Assembly: GCF_004379255.2 (NCBI RefSeq)
Contig: NC_056046.1
Location: forward strand, 11,098,001-11,162,000
From: Salvia splendens
Lineage: Eukaryota > Streptophyta > Magnoliopsida > Lamiales > Lamiaceae
Reading direction: 5' to 3'
Length of the DNA stretch: 64,000 bases
Made by a program: the position numbers and the translations under genes. The stretch's first letter is position 1; each line of letters starts with the position of its first letter. Below, piece by piece: positions 32,200 through 47,143 of this stretch. Below the pieces are notes generated by a model that saw nothing but the letters and a program-made list of their open reading frames with translations, searched no databases and was not told the origin of the DNA.

Positions 32200-34912
32200 T
32201 TTAGTTTCAGATACATGTTCTTGATAAGAATTTCACTTCTGATTCTTAGTTGGGGTTGATTTTCTCTTAGAACACCATTTATACATTTTCTTTTTCATTT
32301 TTGCATTATTTTCAGTCTTTGCGATTAACATACGTACTTTTTTTTAAAAATATTTCCAGTTCTAATAATCCATTTGGGCCGACTAGTTGGTAGCATGTCT
32401 TGCTGGACCGAATTAATTAGATAGATTTTATCCACTGTAAATAGTTTATCAAGTAACGGAATGTATGGAGTTATATTTAGTTATTTACAGTTATTTTGAT
32501 TCTAAACGAAACGCCTCCATGATGCGATCTCGACATTTGTAATTTTAGACCCCCTATAATTTAGTAGAATCACTTAAATTTTAAAAAATACACAACCCAT
32601 AAAAGTCGGCTAATAAAAATAATTACTAAAAAATGAGGGGGGGGGGGGGGGGTGCAACCGGCAAAAGCTGTTAGATACAACTTGGTCTCACTTTTATAAT
32701 TTAATTTTTTACTGTAGTATTTTAAGGGAACCTGGTTTAAGTTTTTATTCTGCTTAACCTTCTTTATGTCTGAATTCTAATAAATAAAAACAAACAACAT
32801 GCAACCATATTATTCATGCAACTGACTTCGAATTTAACAGTATTAAGAAGACAAATCCCTCAAATGGTAACAAAAGTACCGTTGTTAAAATAATCCATCA
32901 AAAAAACAAATACAGGAAAAATATTGAACTTCAATAACCCTTGCACAACGTGACTGGGAAATACATTCCCTGATTTTATCGAACCAATATAATAGTTTTC
33001 AACTAGTAATATAAAAATATGATCTTGTGCTAATATTAATATTGCACATAATGACTCTACACGTTGTCCTTTCTAAAGATTTGCTTTGAAAAAAGATACT
33101 ACTATATTATTCTACAACAATAGAATTAATACTACTATAACTAAAAATATTAGAATAAAATTACAAAAAATTGTTATAGATTAAATCATGTAAATTAGGA
33201 GGATAGTTCAGTAAAACAATAAACAATTAAGCATAGTCATAATAATGAAACGTGGACAGGAGTGTGCCTTGAAATATCTATTTATAATCCGCGTTAGACA
33301 TTATAAAGTGGAATAATAAACTTATTTAAAAAGTCAACGAATTAGTCGTCAGCTCAAAAATTGTGTTGTTCGGACTAAGTTGATTTTAATCATTTTCTTT
33401 AATAATTTATTATCCCACCTAACTAGTGTTTTTTTTTTGTTGTGTTTCATAATAAATTTCCATTCATTATTTTGTATACCTATATAACTGAAAAGGACGG
33501 CTGCACTTGTCGAATTATATTCAAAATTAATGTGAATTAAGATGGTCTAGAGTCAAAAGGAGTGTTCCAATATCTAATATTATCATAACGATCTCTCACT
33601 CTCTAATCAAATTGATTTCTATTATAATCCCCTACATAATACATAGTATAAGTGAAATTTTCAAAAACACTTTACTCTTCCTTCAATTTCACCGACTCCA
33701 AATCAATAGGTTGTTTCTCATTTGTGGTTTCTCACCGTGACACACACAAATAAATAATAATTGTAGTAGTAGATGATTTTTCATTGACTTGCATGATAGT
33801 GATTGAAAATAAATATATTATTCTTTTATTTTATATAAAACCGATAAGTAATAAATAGGGAGTATAATTTTCTAAAACAAACTTATAAGGATCAGCCATG
33901 TTCGTGGAAAATATTTAGATTTTTGGTCAATGAATCCGTAGCACATATTATTAAGCCACCAAAGAGTTCTGGATTTAATTCATTTTTGTCTTATAACGAA
34001 TACATAGATTAATATTGCATGAATTATCAGAATGAATTAAATCTTATTCTCTGATCCCTTGATCTATTACAAGTCAACTAAAACTAGTATACGTATTAAT
34101 CTGTGAATTGCAATTTGTATGCAAAAAATGTCTTCTAACACTAAGAATTCAGGGTTGCAAGGTCCATATTTTGCCTTTAATATACATTTTGACCCTAAAA
34201 TATGTGTTCACACTTTCGTTTCAAGGAAGTAAGACTGGAACTTTATTACACACTACTTTATTACTCTTAAATTATTTTGAAGTGAGAAATACAATAATTA
34301 TTTAACTGGAAAAAGTGGAGATCACGAGAGATACTTATACGGACAAAGTTTACTTAGCTGAAAAGCAAATAAAGAGATTCTTTTTTATAGTTATAACGCT
34401 AACAAGGATGCATAAAATGAATTATACATCATGTAAAAAGTAGTTAATAATAAGTAAATAAGAAATAAAAACTATCAATCTCATAAACAAAAACATATTT
34501 ATTCAATTATGATTTTTAGTGAAATTTCCGTACTGTGACTTATTTTCCCGCAAAGGCCAAAATAATTTTTTGTTGGTGTTTTTTTTTGTTTGTCCATTTG
34601 TTATTATAGAAAGAGAAAAAGGAAAAGAAACAGAGAGACACTAAGATTACAGTTTAGTCACCACATGATCGATTCCCTGTCACCGGAGGCTATCACCCTT
34701 CTACTTTCTCTCACTTCCACTAAATCCCACTCCTTCTCTATCTACCATCTCTCTCAGAGCATTTTCAACGCGACTTCTTCATTATCTCCGATGTTTTTAC
34801 CGGTTTGTTTCCAACACCGCCGAGAATTATAAAAAACTGGAAAAGAAAAGAAAAAAAAAGATTGAATTTTTACAACTTTTCTTGCTCTTGCTGAACTGAC
34901 TCAGCCTCAAAC
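32200..34912. other. AT-rich intergenic sequence with a G16 run
   Basis: This is AT-rich spacer with an uninterrupted run of 16 G at 32637-32652. The last 300 bp (CT-rich, about 34650-34860) are probably promoter and 5' UTR of the ankyrin gene. No other gene is supported. Confidence 0.45.
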
Positions 34913-37777
34913 ATGGACTCCAAGTCCCTGAGATTCATAACCCACCAATCATTCTTCTCCGCCGTTCGATGCGATGATCGGGAATCGCTCAAGAACCTCA
35001 TTGAAAGTGAAGGGTCTGATCCATCTTCGTTGATGGCCCTTCAAAACGATGAGAAGGAAACTGCCCTTTATATAGCCGCAGAGAATAATTTTTTCGAGAC
35101 TTTTCTGTACTTGCTCAGTTTCTGCGATTTGGAGACTGTGAAGATAAGGGCGAAGTCGGATATGAATGCCTTCCATGTCGCTGCAGCTAAGGGCCACTTG
35201 GGTATTTTCTTTGCCTTTTTCACTTCTTATTGTTGAACCTTTTGGTTTATTGATTGTGTTTGATTTAGCTTATGTGCTTGAGTGGTTTATTGTGTATGAA
35301 TTTAGGCCTATTGGTTCAATTTCAACTTCTTTGTCGGTGTGATTTCTTGCTGTTACTGTTTCTTGTGATTGGGAAGCTATGAACTGTGATGAAATTGGGC
35401 TATGAGTGAATTGTAGCAAAATTGCCTAGTTTGTGTAGTGTGTGTGTTAAGGGTTCTGCTTGGTTAGAAAAAGGTAGTACTAGCATATAAGTAGATGGCT
35501 CTGTGTTAAGATCTTGGAACTAATTTCATGGGAATTGAGTTTAACCGGGAAGAGGATTTAGGAGATCTTTGCTTGTTGGTCCTTGTTGCACTGGGGGAAG
35601 CTTTTTGAAGTGTAATTACATTCTTTGCTGATAACCATTTCCCAACTATTTTACCCATTGTATAAGTTGTGAGGTGACAGCCTTTCTTTAGCATAGAGCT
35701 AGGCAATAGGTGATCATGATCTTGCAGCAATATTTATAGAATATACTAACCAAGTTTCCCAGCTGTTGTGGTTGAAGTGCATTGTTTTCATTTTGTGGGA
35801 TGGTAATCCACACTAATAAATTTGATTTGTGTAGCTAACAGGATATAAAGATTGGTTTCTGGTTTCTTAGCAGATAGTTTTACATTAAGGGTGTGTTTGA
35901 ATTGGTAGATAGGGACATATAGAGTGCATTAAATGGCCCAATCTAGTGTTTGATTTGTTGGTTAAATTCTGTGTGGCCCGTTCAATGGGCAAGAGCCCGT
36001 TGAATTAAGGCTGAAAATGTTTGTTTTATTATCATGAATAATTTAGTGATAATAATCTATGCATCACTATTGTACTTGCTTATCCAATTTGTGAGGGTGT
36101 TTTTATGCATTTATAATTCTTCATCTTGCCCGTGAGCTAATGGACCTGTGTTTTTATGTTCAGGAATCGTGAAGGAACTTGTTAGCAAGTGGCCTGAGCT
36201 TTGTAGAGTTTGCAACTCTTCGAATACGAGCCCTCTCTACACAGCTGCTGCCCAGGATCATCTAGATGTAGTTAATGCCATATTAGATGCAGACCCAGAC
36301 ACGATAAGGATTGTAAGGAAAAATGGTAAAACAGCGTTGCATACAACAGCAAGATATGGCCAATTGAGTATTGTTAAAGCACTTATTCAAAGGGATCCCG
36401 GAATTATATCCATCAAGGACAAGAAGTGCCAAACTGCTCTGCATATGGCCGCCAAAGGTCAGAATACTGCTGTCATTGAAGAACTACTAGAAGGTGACAT
36501 ATCAATCTTAAACGAGCGTGACAAGAAGGGGAATACTGCTGTCCATATAGCTACAAGGAAAAGCCGCTCTCAGGTATATATATTTTTCTAGAACCTTAAG
36601 CTTATTGAATCTATTACCATCTATTATTATAATACATGTTGACTCATCTGTATCCGCACATACTCAAAACAAGCATTGCTGTACAACGAACCTAGGCATT
36701 TGAACAAGTTTTATGCAGCCATTAGAATGAATTACTCTATTAAGTAGGAAGAAATATTTAGCTTTAAAATTTCAATGGCACGATCATGGTTCCTTAAATG
36801 TATCTTGGTTTGTCTCTAGCTTAAAACTGTTATATATGTAGGTACAGTTATATTGCTACCGATCCTCACCTCTTTTACTGTGTTTTTTGCCTCCTTTTCA
36901 GATAGCTACACATTTACTAGTATATAGATCCATTGATGTGAATGCCATCAACAATGATCATGAAACTGCAATGGACATAGTGGACAAACTCCAGTACGGA
37001 GCGCCCGCTCTTGAAATTACAGAAGCCATAACCGAGGCCGGTGGCAAGCATGCCAGGCATGTTGGGAAAGTTGACGAAGCAATGGAGCTCAAGAGGACAG
37101 TGAGCGACATCAAACATGAAGTCCAGTCCCAGCTCATCCAAAACGAGAAGACACAGAGACGAGTCTCTGGCATTGCCAAGGAACTCAAAAAGATCCACAG
37201 AGAAGCTGTCCAGAACACCATAAACTCTGTGACCGTCGTAGCTGTTCTAGTTGCCTCCATTGCCTTCCTTGCGTTGTTCAACTTGCCTGGCCTGTACTCG
37301 ACGGATGGGGCAGAGGCTGGAACTGCCATCATCCATGACACTGTTGCATTCCGTATGTTCTGCCTTCTCGATGCCACAGCTCTCTTCATATCACTGTCTG
37401 TGGTTGTCATCCAGATCACATTGGTTGCCTGGGACACAACGGCTCAGAAGCAGGTCGTCTCTGTGGTGAACAAGATGATGTGGGCAGCCTGCATCAGCAC
37501 TTGTGGGGCCTTCTTGTCAATATCGTTCGTCGTAGTTGGAACGAAGAGCGCTTGGATGGCTATAACCATAACTGCGTTAGGAGTTCCCATTCTTGTTGGC
37601 ACTCTGATCAGTCTTTGTTATTTTGTCTTCCGGCAGCATTTTGGGATGTTTGGGAATGATTCTCAGAGACGGATCAGACGGCCAAGTGGAAGCAAGTCGT
37701 TTTCGTGGTCTTACTCTGCACATATATCCGATTTGGACGACTATGAATCTGATGAGAAGAAGATTTATGCATTGTGA
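34913..37777 (+). CDS. Ankyrin-repeat protein with PGG transmembrane domain (ITN1-like)
   Basis: There are three exons (34913-35201, 36164-36573, 36902-37777), all GT-AG and in frame, giving 524 residues. About six to seven ankyrin repeats occupy residues 46-265, with typical TALHxAA cores (ETALYIAAE, NAFHVAAAKGH, SPLYTAAAQDH, TALHTTARYGQ, TALHMAAKG, TAVHIATRK). A conserved linker (DEAMELKRTVSDIKHEVQSQ) leads to the PGG domain (from about residue 333, REAVQNTINSVTVVAVLVAS) and four hydrophobic helices. The family sits in plasma or endomembranes; Arabidopsis ITN1 affects salt/ABA responses and ACD6 affects defence. The partner and exact role of this copy cannot be told from sequence. Intron 1 is 962 bp. 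Confidence 0.93.
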
Positions 37778-38404
37778 GGTTCGACCAAGATTTGTATATA
37801 CTGATTATATGCAGCAACCACGAGCGTAATATATATGCCACGAGAGTCCTCATTTGTATATTGAGAAAACTCTACATGTGCATTGAGTACCAAATCTAAA
37901 TGTATCCAATTCATAAAATAATATAAGTAGAGAATTTCGTCAAAAGCATGGCAATAAACTACCATTAATTAACATGTAGAATCAATAGTGGGATAGGCCA
38001 AGGTAATGAGAAACAAGAATAATATGAGATGCAAAATGTGTACACTTATTATACAATTTGTGACAGATGAATTATAACCCAAAAGACAGAACATGAAACA
38101 AACTCAATAATAACAATAATCCTAGTAATCTATCTGGCCCCACATGGTTTTCATTAAAAACAACAAAACCACATGGGTATATCTGTCACTTCATGAGAAA
38201 AAAGGAAAAGGATAAGAAATAAAGAATAGCTTGGCAATATCCAAGCGTTGCTATAAAAAAAAAACCAATGCCCATCACCCTTATGGTTTCAATTAAAGAA
38301 GCTACCAGAATATACAATTTACAAATTTCTGCAGCTGGATCTCTCTCTGTGCTCCAACACCCGAACCCACTGTATAATTGAATTTTGACAACACCGCGAA
38401 ACGA

Positions 38405-41400
38405 TTAAAGTTGCAACTGCCCGGGAATTCTACGGGAAGAAGTCCTCGAAGGAGGCCTGTTTGTATCTGGCGCTGCCAATGCACGGTTTGCTTCTTCTGG
38501 TCTTTCTATGTCCTGTTAATGTAGTCATCCGATGGTTATAATTTGCATACAACAAAGGCTCTTGCATTTTTTGTTTTAAAAAACTAAATTATTGAAGTTG
38601 CAAATTTCGATTCAAAAGTGTGCGTATGATGGTGCATCTTAACAACTTAAACCCTAACATAATGCAGTGAATGAAGTAGGGAATGACAAACCTTTGAGGA
38701 TGATGAACTGCAACGAATTTGGGACTGCTTCTTAGAAAGTGAGCGGTGCTGGTCTTGGACTCGGGCAAAGTCCTTCAGCAATGAGACAAAGTTTATCCCA
38801 TTACGAACGTTCCTTGTATCTGCATCACCATCCTCTGCAATTTGTGATCCACCAACATGATTAACTTCTGTGAAAGTCTTCCCTGGTGACAGTCGCTTGA
38901 ATTGTTCACCACTGAAGGAATACGGAGGTACAGTTTTTAATCGGGTCCGGAGTATCTTGAATGCTACACTTTGCTGCATCAGTGGATAAAGAAAAACTAA
39001 TGAAAAGCAGTACATGGTGTTCGCAGTGAACAAATTATTTAGCTTACAGAAAGTCAGCAACTATACTAACATCAATAAGCCTTTTGTTTTAAACTGATGC
39101 TTGTACCCTCAATATACAAAATTATAAAACTCTCATATCTTCATTGCATGTGGTAGTATTCTATGTAAAACTCCATGCTTAGGCTACCAAAGTACAAATT
39201 GCAGATAAAACCAATTAAAATGCTTTCAGAAACATCGGTATACAACTATATATATACATTTCACTTGAAACTACCGGGCATGCCTTTTTTCCTCTCAATT
39301 CATCAAAAATACCACAACTACGGGCAGTTTTCTCGAACTAGAAGGACTCAACATCATCTATGCATAATGGTGGTCAATGCTTCAACCAAGTACCTGGGGT
39401 AGGAGCATTAGGAGACCATACAATGCTTTCAACAACCATATATATCTTCCTGGTTCAAGAAGCTGCAACAAGAAAACAAGATCTCAATCTGATGGTAAAT
39501 CATAAAATTTCCACTAAAAGAAAATATCTCATCATGCATCCTAAATTAAGCACTTGCATACATTTCTTGGACTAATATATTCAATTCAACATCAACTATG
39601 TATCTGCAATAACTTTACATTTAAGCATCATAGTAATACAACTTACACATAAATTAGATTCTAGCGCAAGCTAAAATAGTAAGGATCATACAATATTACC
39701 TAGAGTAATAGATGATAATACTCTGTACTACTTATTTCTGGACCCAAACTATCTTAATCTCGCCACCATTCTGTCACAGACCATTAGCTCCTATCCTGTA
39801 ACCGAGCCTTCTGTCTTTTAACTTAGTTGGCAAACACAGCTATGGACATTTGGCCCAAAAGTTCAGTTTAATGCCATGCAAACTACAAATATATATACAA
39901 TATTCCAAATATATGTATGAACTAATTTGACCATTTTAACTGGGTTGGCAATGGTTCATGGTTAAAGGTGGGGTCAGTTTCCCCATTTTTCTAAACATTT
40001 TCCTATGCACATTTCATATAGAATAATAGAAGTCGTGCAAACTAATTTGCTCACTATTGTCAAACTTTCTTAGTTTGTATTTTTTTGACATAATTATCTT
40101 CAGATAAATTTGAAATATCATATTCTCAAAAGGTGCAAGAAACTCTCTTATATTATGAATTACCAAACTGCTCTAGTTTCTGAATCTCTGATGCATGTTT
40201 TCTATTTCAATTTGCTATCTTCTTGTGGCTGGAGGTCGATCTAAGTATGTGTTCACAAGCCTGTGCCGGGGTATCACTAGAATGTAGTCACTCCATTCCA
40301 TTCTCTTACTTTACTCTCCCTCCACTTGAACTATTTTGCATAATTTTTCAAAACGAGTACGAAAAAGAAATGTGCCAACACGAATGGAACAGAGGGAATA
40401 CTTGCTAATTACGCCCATCACTTATGCAAGAATCTGAAAATTAATCACATTCTTTTATTTTTCCCACACTAAAGGACTGGACTTTACATGGTAGCCAACA
40501 CCGATAGATCATACTATTACAGAACATATGCTGGCTTATAGCATAGAGCAGAACGTTCGTCTAGAGAATTACCAGCCAGTATAAAATTCTATAAACAAAA
40601 AAACTGCATACAATGGCACATTTCACTCTCTTAAACATAAATGCAGGTTTGAATACACCATACATAGTAACATGAGTAGGCAGTAAGATTAAATCCACCT
40701 AGCTACATAAATACTAGTACTCAGTATTATACTAGTAGTAACTAAAAATATGATGCAGATGTCCGTCTAAAAGAGAACACCCAATCCATGAGTTTCATCT
40801 ACCAATAGAACATTCAATCAAACATACCTGAAGCCTTAGATATGCAAAAGTAGGAGTCTCGAGAAGGTGGATCAATTTATCCAATTGGACTAAAAACTTG
40901 ACATTAATATCTTCCTCAACCAACGCTTGAATGACAGTACTTGCATGATGATAAGTCTGCATAATGATAGCAACAAAGGAAGAGCAAACACAAAGTAACA
41001 TTAGTAAAGGAAAATGTGTAAGGGAACTTCAGGCAAAGACAAGATGGCAGTACAACCAACCACCAATATAGGACCTCACCTGAGCTAATAGGCAAAGGCT
41101 TATAATAGCCATTGGTGAATGGCACCATGAAGCATATAAAGAAAGGAACAAGTCTTTTGCAGCAGCATCAAACAAGGTTTTTTTCAGGAGGTTGCGAAGG
41201 TTAGCCAACTCAGACGAAGTCAGCAAGATCAAATTCAAAGCCTGAGACAAACAACAATGAAAAAATAAACCCACATACTGAGTATTAACCCCAGTTAGCT
41301 ACCCATGGATAGTTAAAAGAAATGGATCAGACATTAAGACAAATACTCCTTAGGTGGACTAGATATATACACTGTACAGCTTAAAGGGATTATACCTGAA

Positions 41401-44400
41401 CCATAACAGATGCAAAATCCAGTTCAGGTTCTCGTTGAAGTATAGTGGAGAGCTTCCTATAAACTCTTTCTGCATCTAAAAGCACGCATAGTCTACGGAC
41501 AATCAAAGCACCACGTCTGCACAACAAAAAAAAAGATGGACTTATTCCCACAAACTATCAAAAAACTATACTGCAGCATTTACCAACCCAAGAGAAAAGG
41601 AATAAGAAGAAAAAGAAGAAGACGTTGGGGAGAGCCCAAGGGAAAAATTACACACACACAAAGCTTAAGGACTCACTTCTCCAGGAGAGAGTTGTCTTCC
41701 CGAAAATTTTGAACTAAATAAACAATAAGTTGGTTGAAATGCTTCTCATCTTCAGCAATGCGTGCATGGACCTCAAGCACCAAAAGCACCACCTGAAGAG
41801 GAAGCAGTCAAATCATGCAGTCCCAATGTCTCACGACTTCCTTAACAGGGAATCAAACCTTTTAACAATTATAAAGTCATATCTGAAAGCCAAACCATAA
41901 GAGATTGGAAAGAATGCATATAAAATTTGACTATTCAAGTACCACCAGACAGCAGATGGTTAAAGTTGCAATCTAATTTAATTGGATTATCGCTACAGAC
42001 CACCAACTGAAATAATTACTGGATACCAAAACTACTGGAGTTGCAATCTAATTTGTCTCTCATAATAGGATGCATTTTTTCCAAGATTAATTTAAATCCT
42101 TCCATATTTCAGAGGCAGTTGCTATTGCACTAAGGACATCAGACTTGGCTATAGAAGAAGAAACTAGTACTGTAAGTTATGATCCATCCCATACAATTTC
42201 TCTTTCAACTTTAGTTACTTTTCTTCCCATATGTCCAGGGTATTGCACATCATGCAATGAGTTCGACTCACGTCTCATCTTTACATGAGAAGAACGACAA
42301 ACAACCAGTTTACAATAAAAAATTGCAGCTATTAGCATCTTACAATGTTCATCCAAGAAAATTTCCGAACTTAGTGTTATGCTAAGACTAAATTAATAAG
42401 CTCCAAATTTTACTTGTGAAAGACAGTAAAAAAGATCATTTAAGAAATAATTATAGGATTCCGAGAAGATACCTCGTCAGAAGGATCTGAAAGTGCCTTA
42501 AGAAGAGTTTCAAAAACGTCGCTCAGGAATGATAAGACCTGCTCAAAAAAATAAGATAAGAACAAAATTTGTGAAGCCCAAAATACATAGCCAGCAATTG
42601 GGCACAGCCAGAAACTATAATCTGGGGTGAACATACAAGAATTGGTATAAACTTAACAAAAAAACATTAGTATTTGAGTACTTATTCAGAGTTGAACCAT
42701 GCAACAAATGTGAATGGAGCTAAATGTAATCAAATGCTTTTACTACTGGTAATCTGAATGACAATTTGTTCCAAGATCAATGCTATGCTAGCTCCAAGAT
42801 AGTTTTTGCCCCAAAGACCAACCATCTTGATCTACTAAACTTGGAAACAAATGTACACTGAGTTGTAAGTGTTGACTGTCAATAATCTACAACAATTTCA
42901 TCCATGGTATAAAACATAATCACATAAGCAAACTAATGAGTACTGAAGCAAGATTACTTATTACCCCTTCCCGGTGTCTATTTAATAGGGTTGATATCCA
43001 ATGCAATGCTTCAATTCGTGTAGCCTCCCATTCACTAGACAGGTGCCTGTAAACATGGCAAAAAGTAACATTTACTATTCCATATATCCAGTGTGAGACA
43101 TTGCAGACTAACAGAATACTTCAAGGTAAGAGAAAATTATTAGACCATTATTTTCAATTCAAACAATTTCTGAGGTGAATCGGTCAACCTAGCCACATGA
43201 AATAGATGTGACCTAACAATGTTCAAGCCAAGAAGATAATTACCTCCTAGCTACAGATAGGATGGCTCCAACGTCAAATCCTTCCCCTGGAGCAGCTTGG
43301 ATTCCTCGAAGTTCTTCATTTGTTTCGATAGCAACCTAAAAGTTAAAAGAAATATATAAGCCTATTGAAACATAAAAAAGGGATTAGGATGCAAGTATGA
43401 GTGGAGATCCGAAAGTCAGGGATAAGACAACTAAACGAGCATCATTCCAAACAGGGACTTACAACTCTAATCTTGTCTTCCTTATCTGATATGCAAGGTA
43501 AAATTGCACCAAGAATATCAGCATAATGAGGAACAAGTTGGTCTCCACCAAGCTTTACAAACTCATTAATCTGCAAAAGAGAATAAGAATTCATTCGCAC
43601 TAATCTAGAAAAATCAGCATAGTATTTAATTTACTCAGGCATGAGAAAGCTGTGAAAGCTGGAAATTTTGTAAATGAATTCACTTTACCCAGGTGATAGC
43701 AGTCAGTCGAGTAAATTCATCAGGTGAAGCTGCCCTCTGCACCAGTATCTCAGCCATGCGGCCATAATCTACAGACTTCAAAATGGGCACTGCTTAAGTC
43801 AGAAAATTGATATGGATTTCATCCAAACAATAGACGATGCAATCAATAATGCTTGGAAAAGTAAAATTCTAACACGAGAACCATAAGCTTTCTGCTCCAG
43901 AACCAAAATTGATAGTACCTCCTAGTTTTGCTTATTAGTCAATATACCTCCTACTTATTTTCATTTTTTACCTTAAATTTCAGAGTCGTTTGTTTTGGTA
44001 GATTGGATTGGATGCCCAACTTCTTTGGGGAGGAAGAAAGTAGCCATTTCCATGATAAAGTAATTTATTTCTAATTCTACAGGCCTTTTGTCTTAGAAGC
44101 CTTAATGACCATAATTACGATAGCTTATATCTTAGATTATGATACCTGCAGCAGCCTACTGATAGATATTTTAGAAACCTTAAAATACTAAAGTTCTTAT
44201 CCCAACCCAATCCCAGTGGTTCTTTTGTAAAAAATCAATAAGTTACTAACAATTATCCTACGTCAACTTGACATCATAATCGCATATTAAAAGTTGTCAT
44301 AATTGTGTATTTGAGCTAGTAGCCTGCCTAGTACTGGGTCAAAACTTTTTGGAGTTAAAATATTTTGGTTAAGAATCCAAGAGAAATTCAAATAGAAAAA

Positions 44401-46644
44401 AATTCCAGTATTATTTGCCTCATTTGGATATTATAGCCTTAAGAAATCCAGCTTGTATCAACACACACAAGTGCAAAGTTAGCAAGGTAAAAAGTAGCAT
44501 AAGTCTTACTGGAGAGTTCTTGATTTCTTGAAGAAACTCTGAAAGTGCTGAATCAGCTTGTTGCCTTATTTCATGGCTAGAATCACTCAGCATGTTAAAC
44601 AAGCCTACAATTCCAAATTCAGTAATTAATATGTGCAATATATGAGCAACAAGAATAATAGATCAAATAAAAACTCAGACTAGGACACACACCATCAAGA
44701 AAATCTGGAAGAAAACCAAGCATGTCTATATCAGGAACACTATCTAGAACCGTAATCCAGCCAACCAAAAATTGACGGACATAAGGGTTCAAGACGTTCA
44801 TTCGTTCTCTCAACAAAGGTATAAATTCTTCGATGCTGTATCATGTCAAAGAAGCATCAGTGCCAGTTGAATACATTGTTATATGATTAGAGATCAACTA
44901 GAGAATTGATCACAGAAAACAGATAACGAAACATGAACAAGTAGATGACACACCTAAATTGATCGCTCTCAGTGACTATGTCCTGCACTCAAACATAGCC
45001 AAATAAAGGAACAAGAATTACTCCTTGTTCAACTGATATCTTAAGATCTTTCATTTAAAGATAAATGAAATCTACACCTTCACAAGTCTATCTAAAAGAT
45101 GAGCAGCACTCTGTACATTGGCATCTGAATCTGCTGAGAGCTTACACAATGCATCAAATATCTGGTTGAAGAACACTATAAAATCGCCCCTGACAACCTG
45201 CAAATTGCCGATGTTGAAGTCCCAAATTCATAAAAGGAAAGGAGAATAGCAGAGGTAATTTTACCCACCTTCGCAATGTTATACAGAGCTTCACAGGCAT
45301 AGTAACGAACTCTGCTATCTTGGTCGGCAAAGGAGTTCAAGACTGGAGGAACAATTTGCTTCGACCCAAAGGAGAGAAATGAGTCAGATACAAATTTTAC
45401 TGGGACAACCCAAGAAATTGTACCAATAAAAATCGATTTAAACTACTGGCAGGAAATGCAAAAAACAGCTGTGTAGAAATGATACAGAAAATAAGAGAAA
45501 TATGCATAGCATTTCCACTTAGAAAATGATCACAAGAAGTTCTAACAAATAACAAACATACGGATAGAGTTATAATTTACAAAAGAATGGTTCCCCATAG
45601 TACTATTCCTCTTTAGATGCAATCATACAATGCAGCTTATACCATTGTCAAAGAATCATAAACCCGCAACCGCAACCCAATAGACAACTATCTTTCTCTT
45701 AGGACCAGCAAAAATGCAAAATGCATAATTAAAACATAATCCTCAAATAAATACAAGGATGCGTGTGCCTCCTTTTCCCATGGTCAACATCACACCATGT
45801 TCTGTGATAATTAATATATCCCCATGTCCCCGTAATAGCATAGATAAGTTCTTCTAGGCAATGGTGAAAGAAGATTCAGCTCCATAGCATCCACTATGGC
45901 AACTAATGCATTATGTTTAGTGTATTATTTTTTTACCCTGAACCCTCTCAGGATACATATCAGAAAATAGAACTTATATTTACCAATTAATAACTGACCA
46001 CGACACCAGTTTGAAGATATATCAGAGAAAACATGAAGTAATTGACCAACTAATTGACAGCTACACTATAACACATATCCACGAGAAAAAAAAAGAAATA
46101 ACCAAGGTGGTATTCTTACATCAAGATGTTGTGCGGCTTCTGAAGTCAAACCTACTGTTGCTGCTGCCAATCCTATCAAACCTCCCTAAACCCAAAAAGA
46201 AATCCAAACAAGACAATGAAGCAAGACACAATTCTCCACCAGCAACGCATTATATCAATTCCGGACTTTCAGATACTTCAATAAGAAGATATGCAAAAGC
46301 TAAATCGATAAAGTCTAGAAGAACATACTTTACGATGATTTGCCTGGGGCGAGTAGGTATATTCATTAGTCAGCAAATTGATCACTGCAGTGATCTTATC
46401 ATGATCACCTGCCATCGCTAATTGTTTCACTATCCCTTCCACCTAGATCGAACAAAAGCCGCAGAGAGAGAAAACAAAAGGATATAAACACCAAAGCTTA
46501 CATAAAAAAATCTAAAAGAGCAAGTAAAATTATATGAAAATGCAATTTGTGCACCTCCAAAGCAGCATTCTTCCGCTTCTCATAGAGCTTGTCGGAGAGA
46601 TTACGCAGAACAGCTGCTGGAACCACAGATAGTGCATCCGCCAT
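38405..46644 (-). CDS. VAC14: VAC14, scaffold of the PI(3,5)P2 kinase complex
   Basis: There are 20 exons on the minus strand: 46555-46644, 46329-46442, 46120-46185, 45269-45358, 45078-45197, 44954-44982, 44693-44835, 44510-44604, 43689-43775, 43463-43570, 43244-43335, 42965-43046, 42473-42538, 41677-41792, 41396-41516, 41080-41241, 40828-40956, 39394-39462, 38692-38973 and 38405-38512. The frame is continuous for 722 residues, close to the usual 740 in plants. Recognisable blocks are [15 protein letters not shown] at the N-terminus, HEAT-repeat helices ([56 protein letters not shown]), the C-terminal Vac14 Fab1-binding part ([43 protein letters not shown]), and the tail PGQLQL. VAC14 holds the Fab1/PIKfyve kinase and the Fig4 phosphatase together on vacuolar and endosomal membranes. 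Nothing looks damaged. Confidence 0.95.
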
Positions 46645-47143
46645 CGAAAAAACCCGCTGACGAAAAGCAAAATTATCTAATTCTCATCACAATCAGATGT
46701 AAGGTAAGTGGTGGTTATACGTAAAATCGAAATATTTAGAGGTTCGGGCGATCGAGAGCGATAGCAGATCTAGTCATGGAGTACCCAAAATTAGGGGGGG
46801 AAATCTGCAAGTGGGGGGAAGAACGTTGATAGAGTTGAAACTTTGGGGAGACACTCTTTTTCCAATTTCTTTACTAATTTCCAGTCTTTTTTAGAATTAG
46901 GGTTCTTTTCTTTTGTTTTATTTTAGTAGGAGTACTATATTTTGGAGTGCATCGTGGAATTAACGAAGGGGTTTGTGCGTCTTCACCTCATACAGCTCAT
47001 GGGATTGGTGCTGAAATTACTCAAATACCCATCTGTCACACTTCTTTTCAATAATTTCATACCAAGGAATAAAAGAGTTTCGCTTATTTAATTCTAAATA
47101 AGAAATTATTTATATTGTTATTGTTATGAGTATTAAATTAGTA
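46645..47143. other. 5' flank of VAC14
   Basis: This holds the probable 5' UTR and promoter of the minus-strand VAC14 gene, with a G8 run near 46795. No separate gene is supported. Confidence 0.4.

Noticed and set aside
35880..36060. Possible hAT-type MITE in ankyrin intron 1 (GGGTGTGTTTGAATTGG)
   Set aside because: I could not find a matching inverted end or an 8-bp target duplication.
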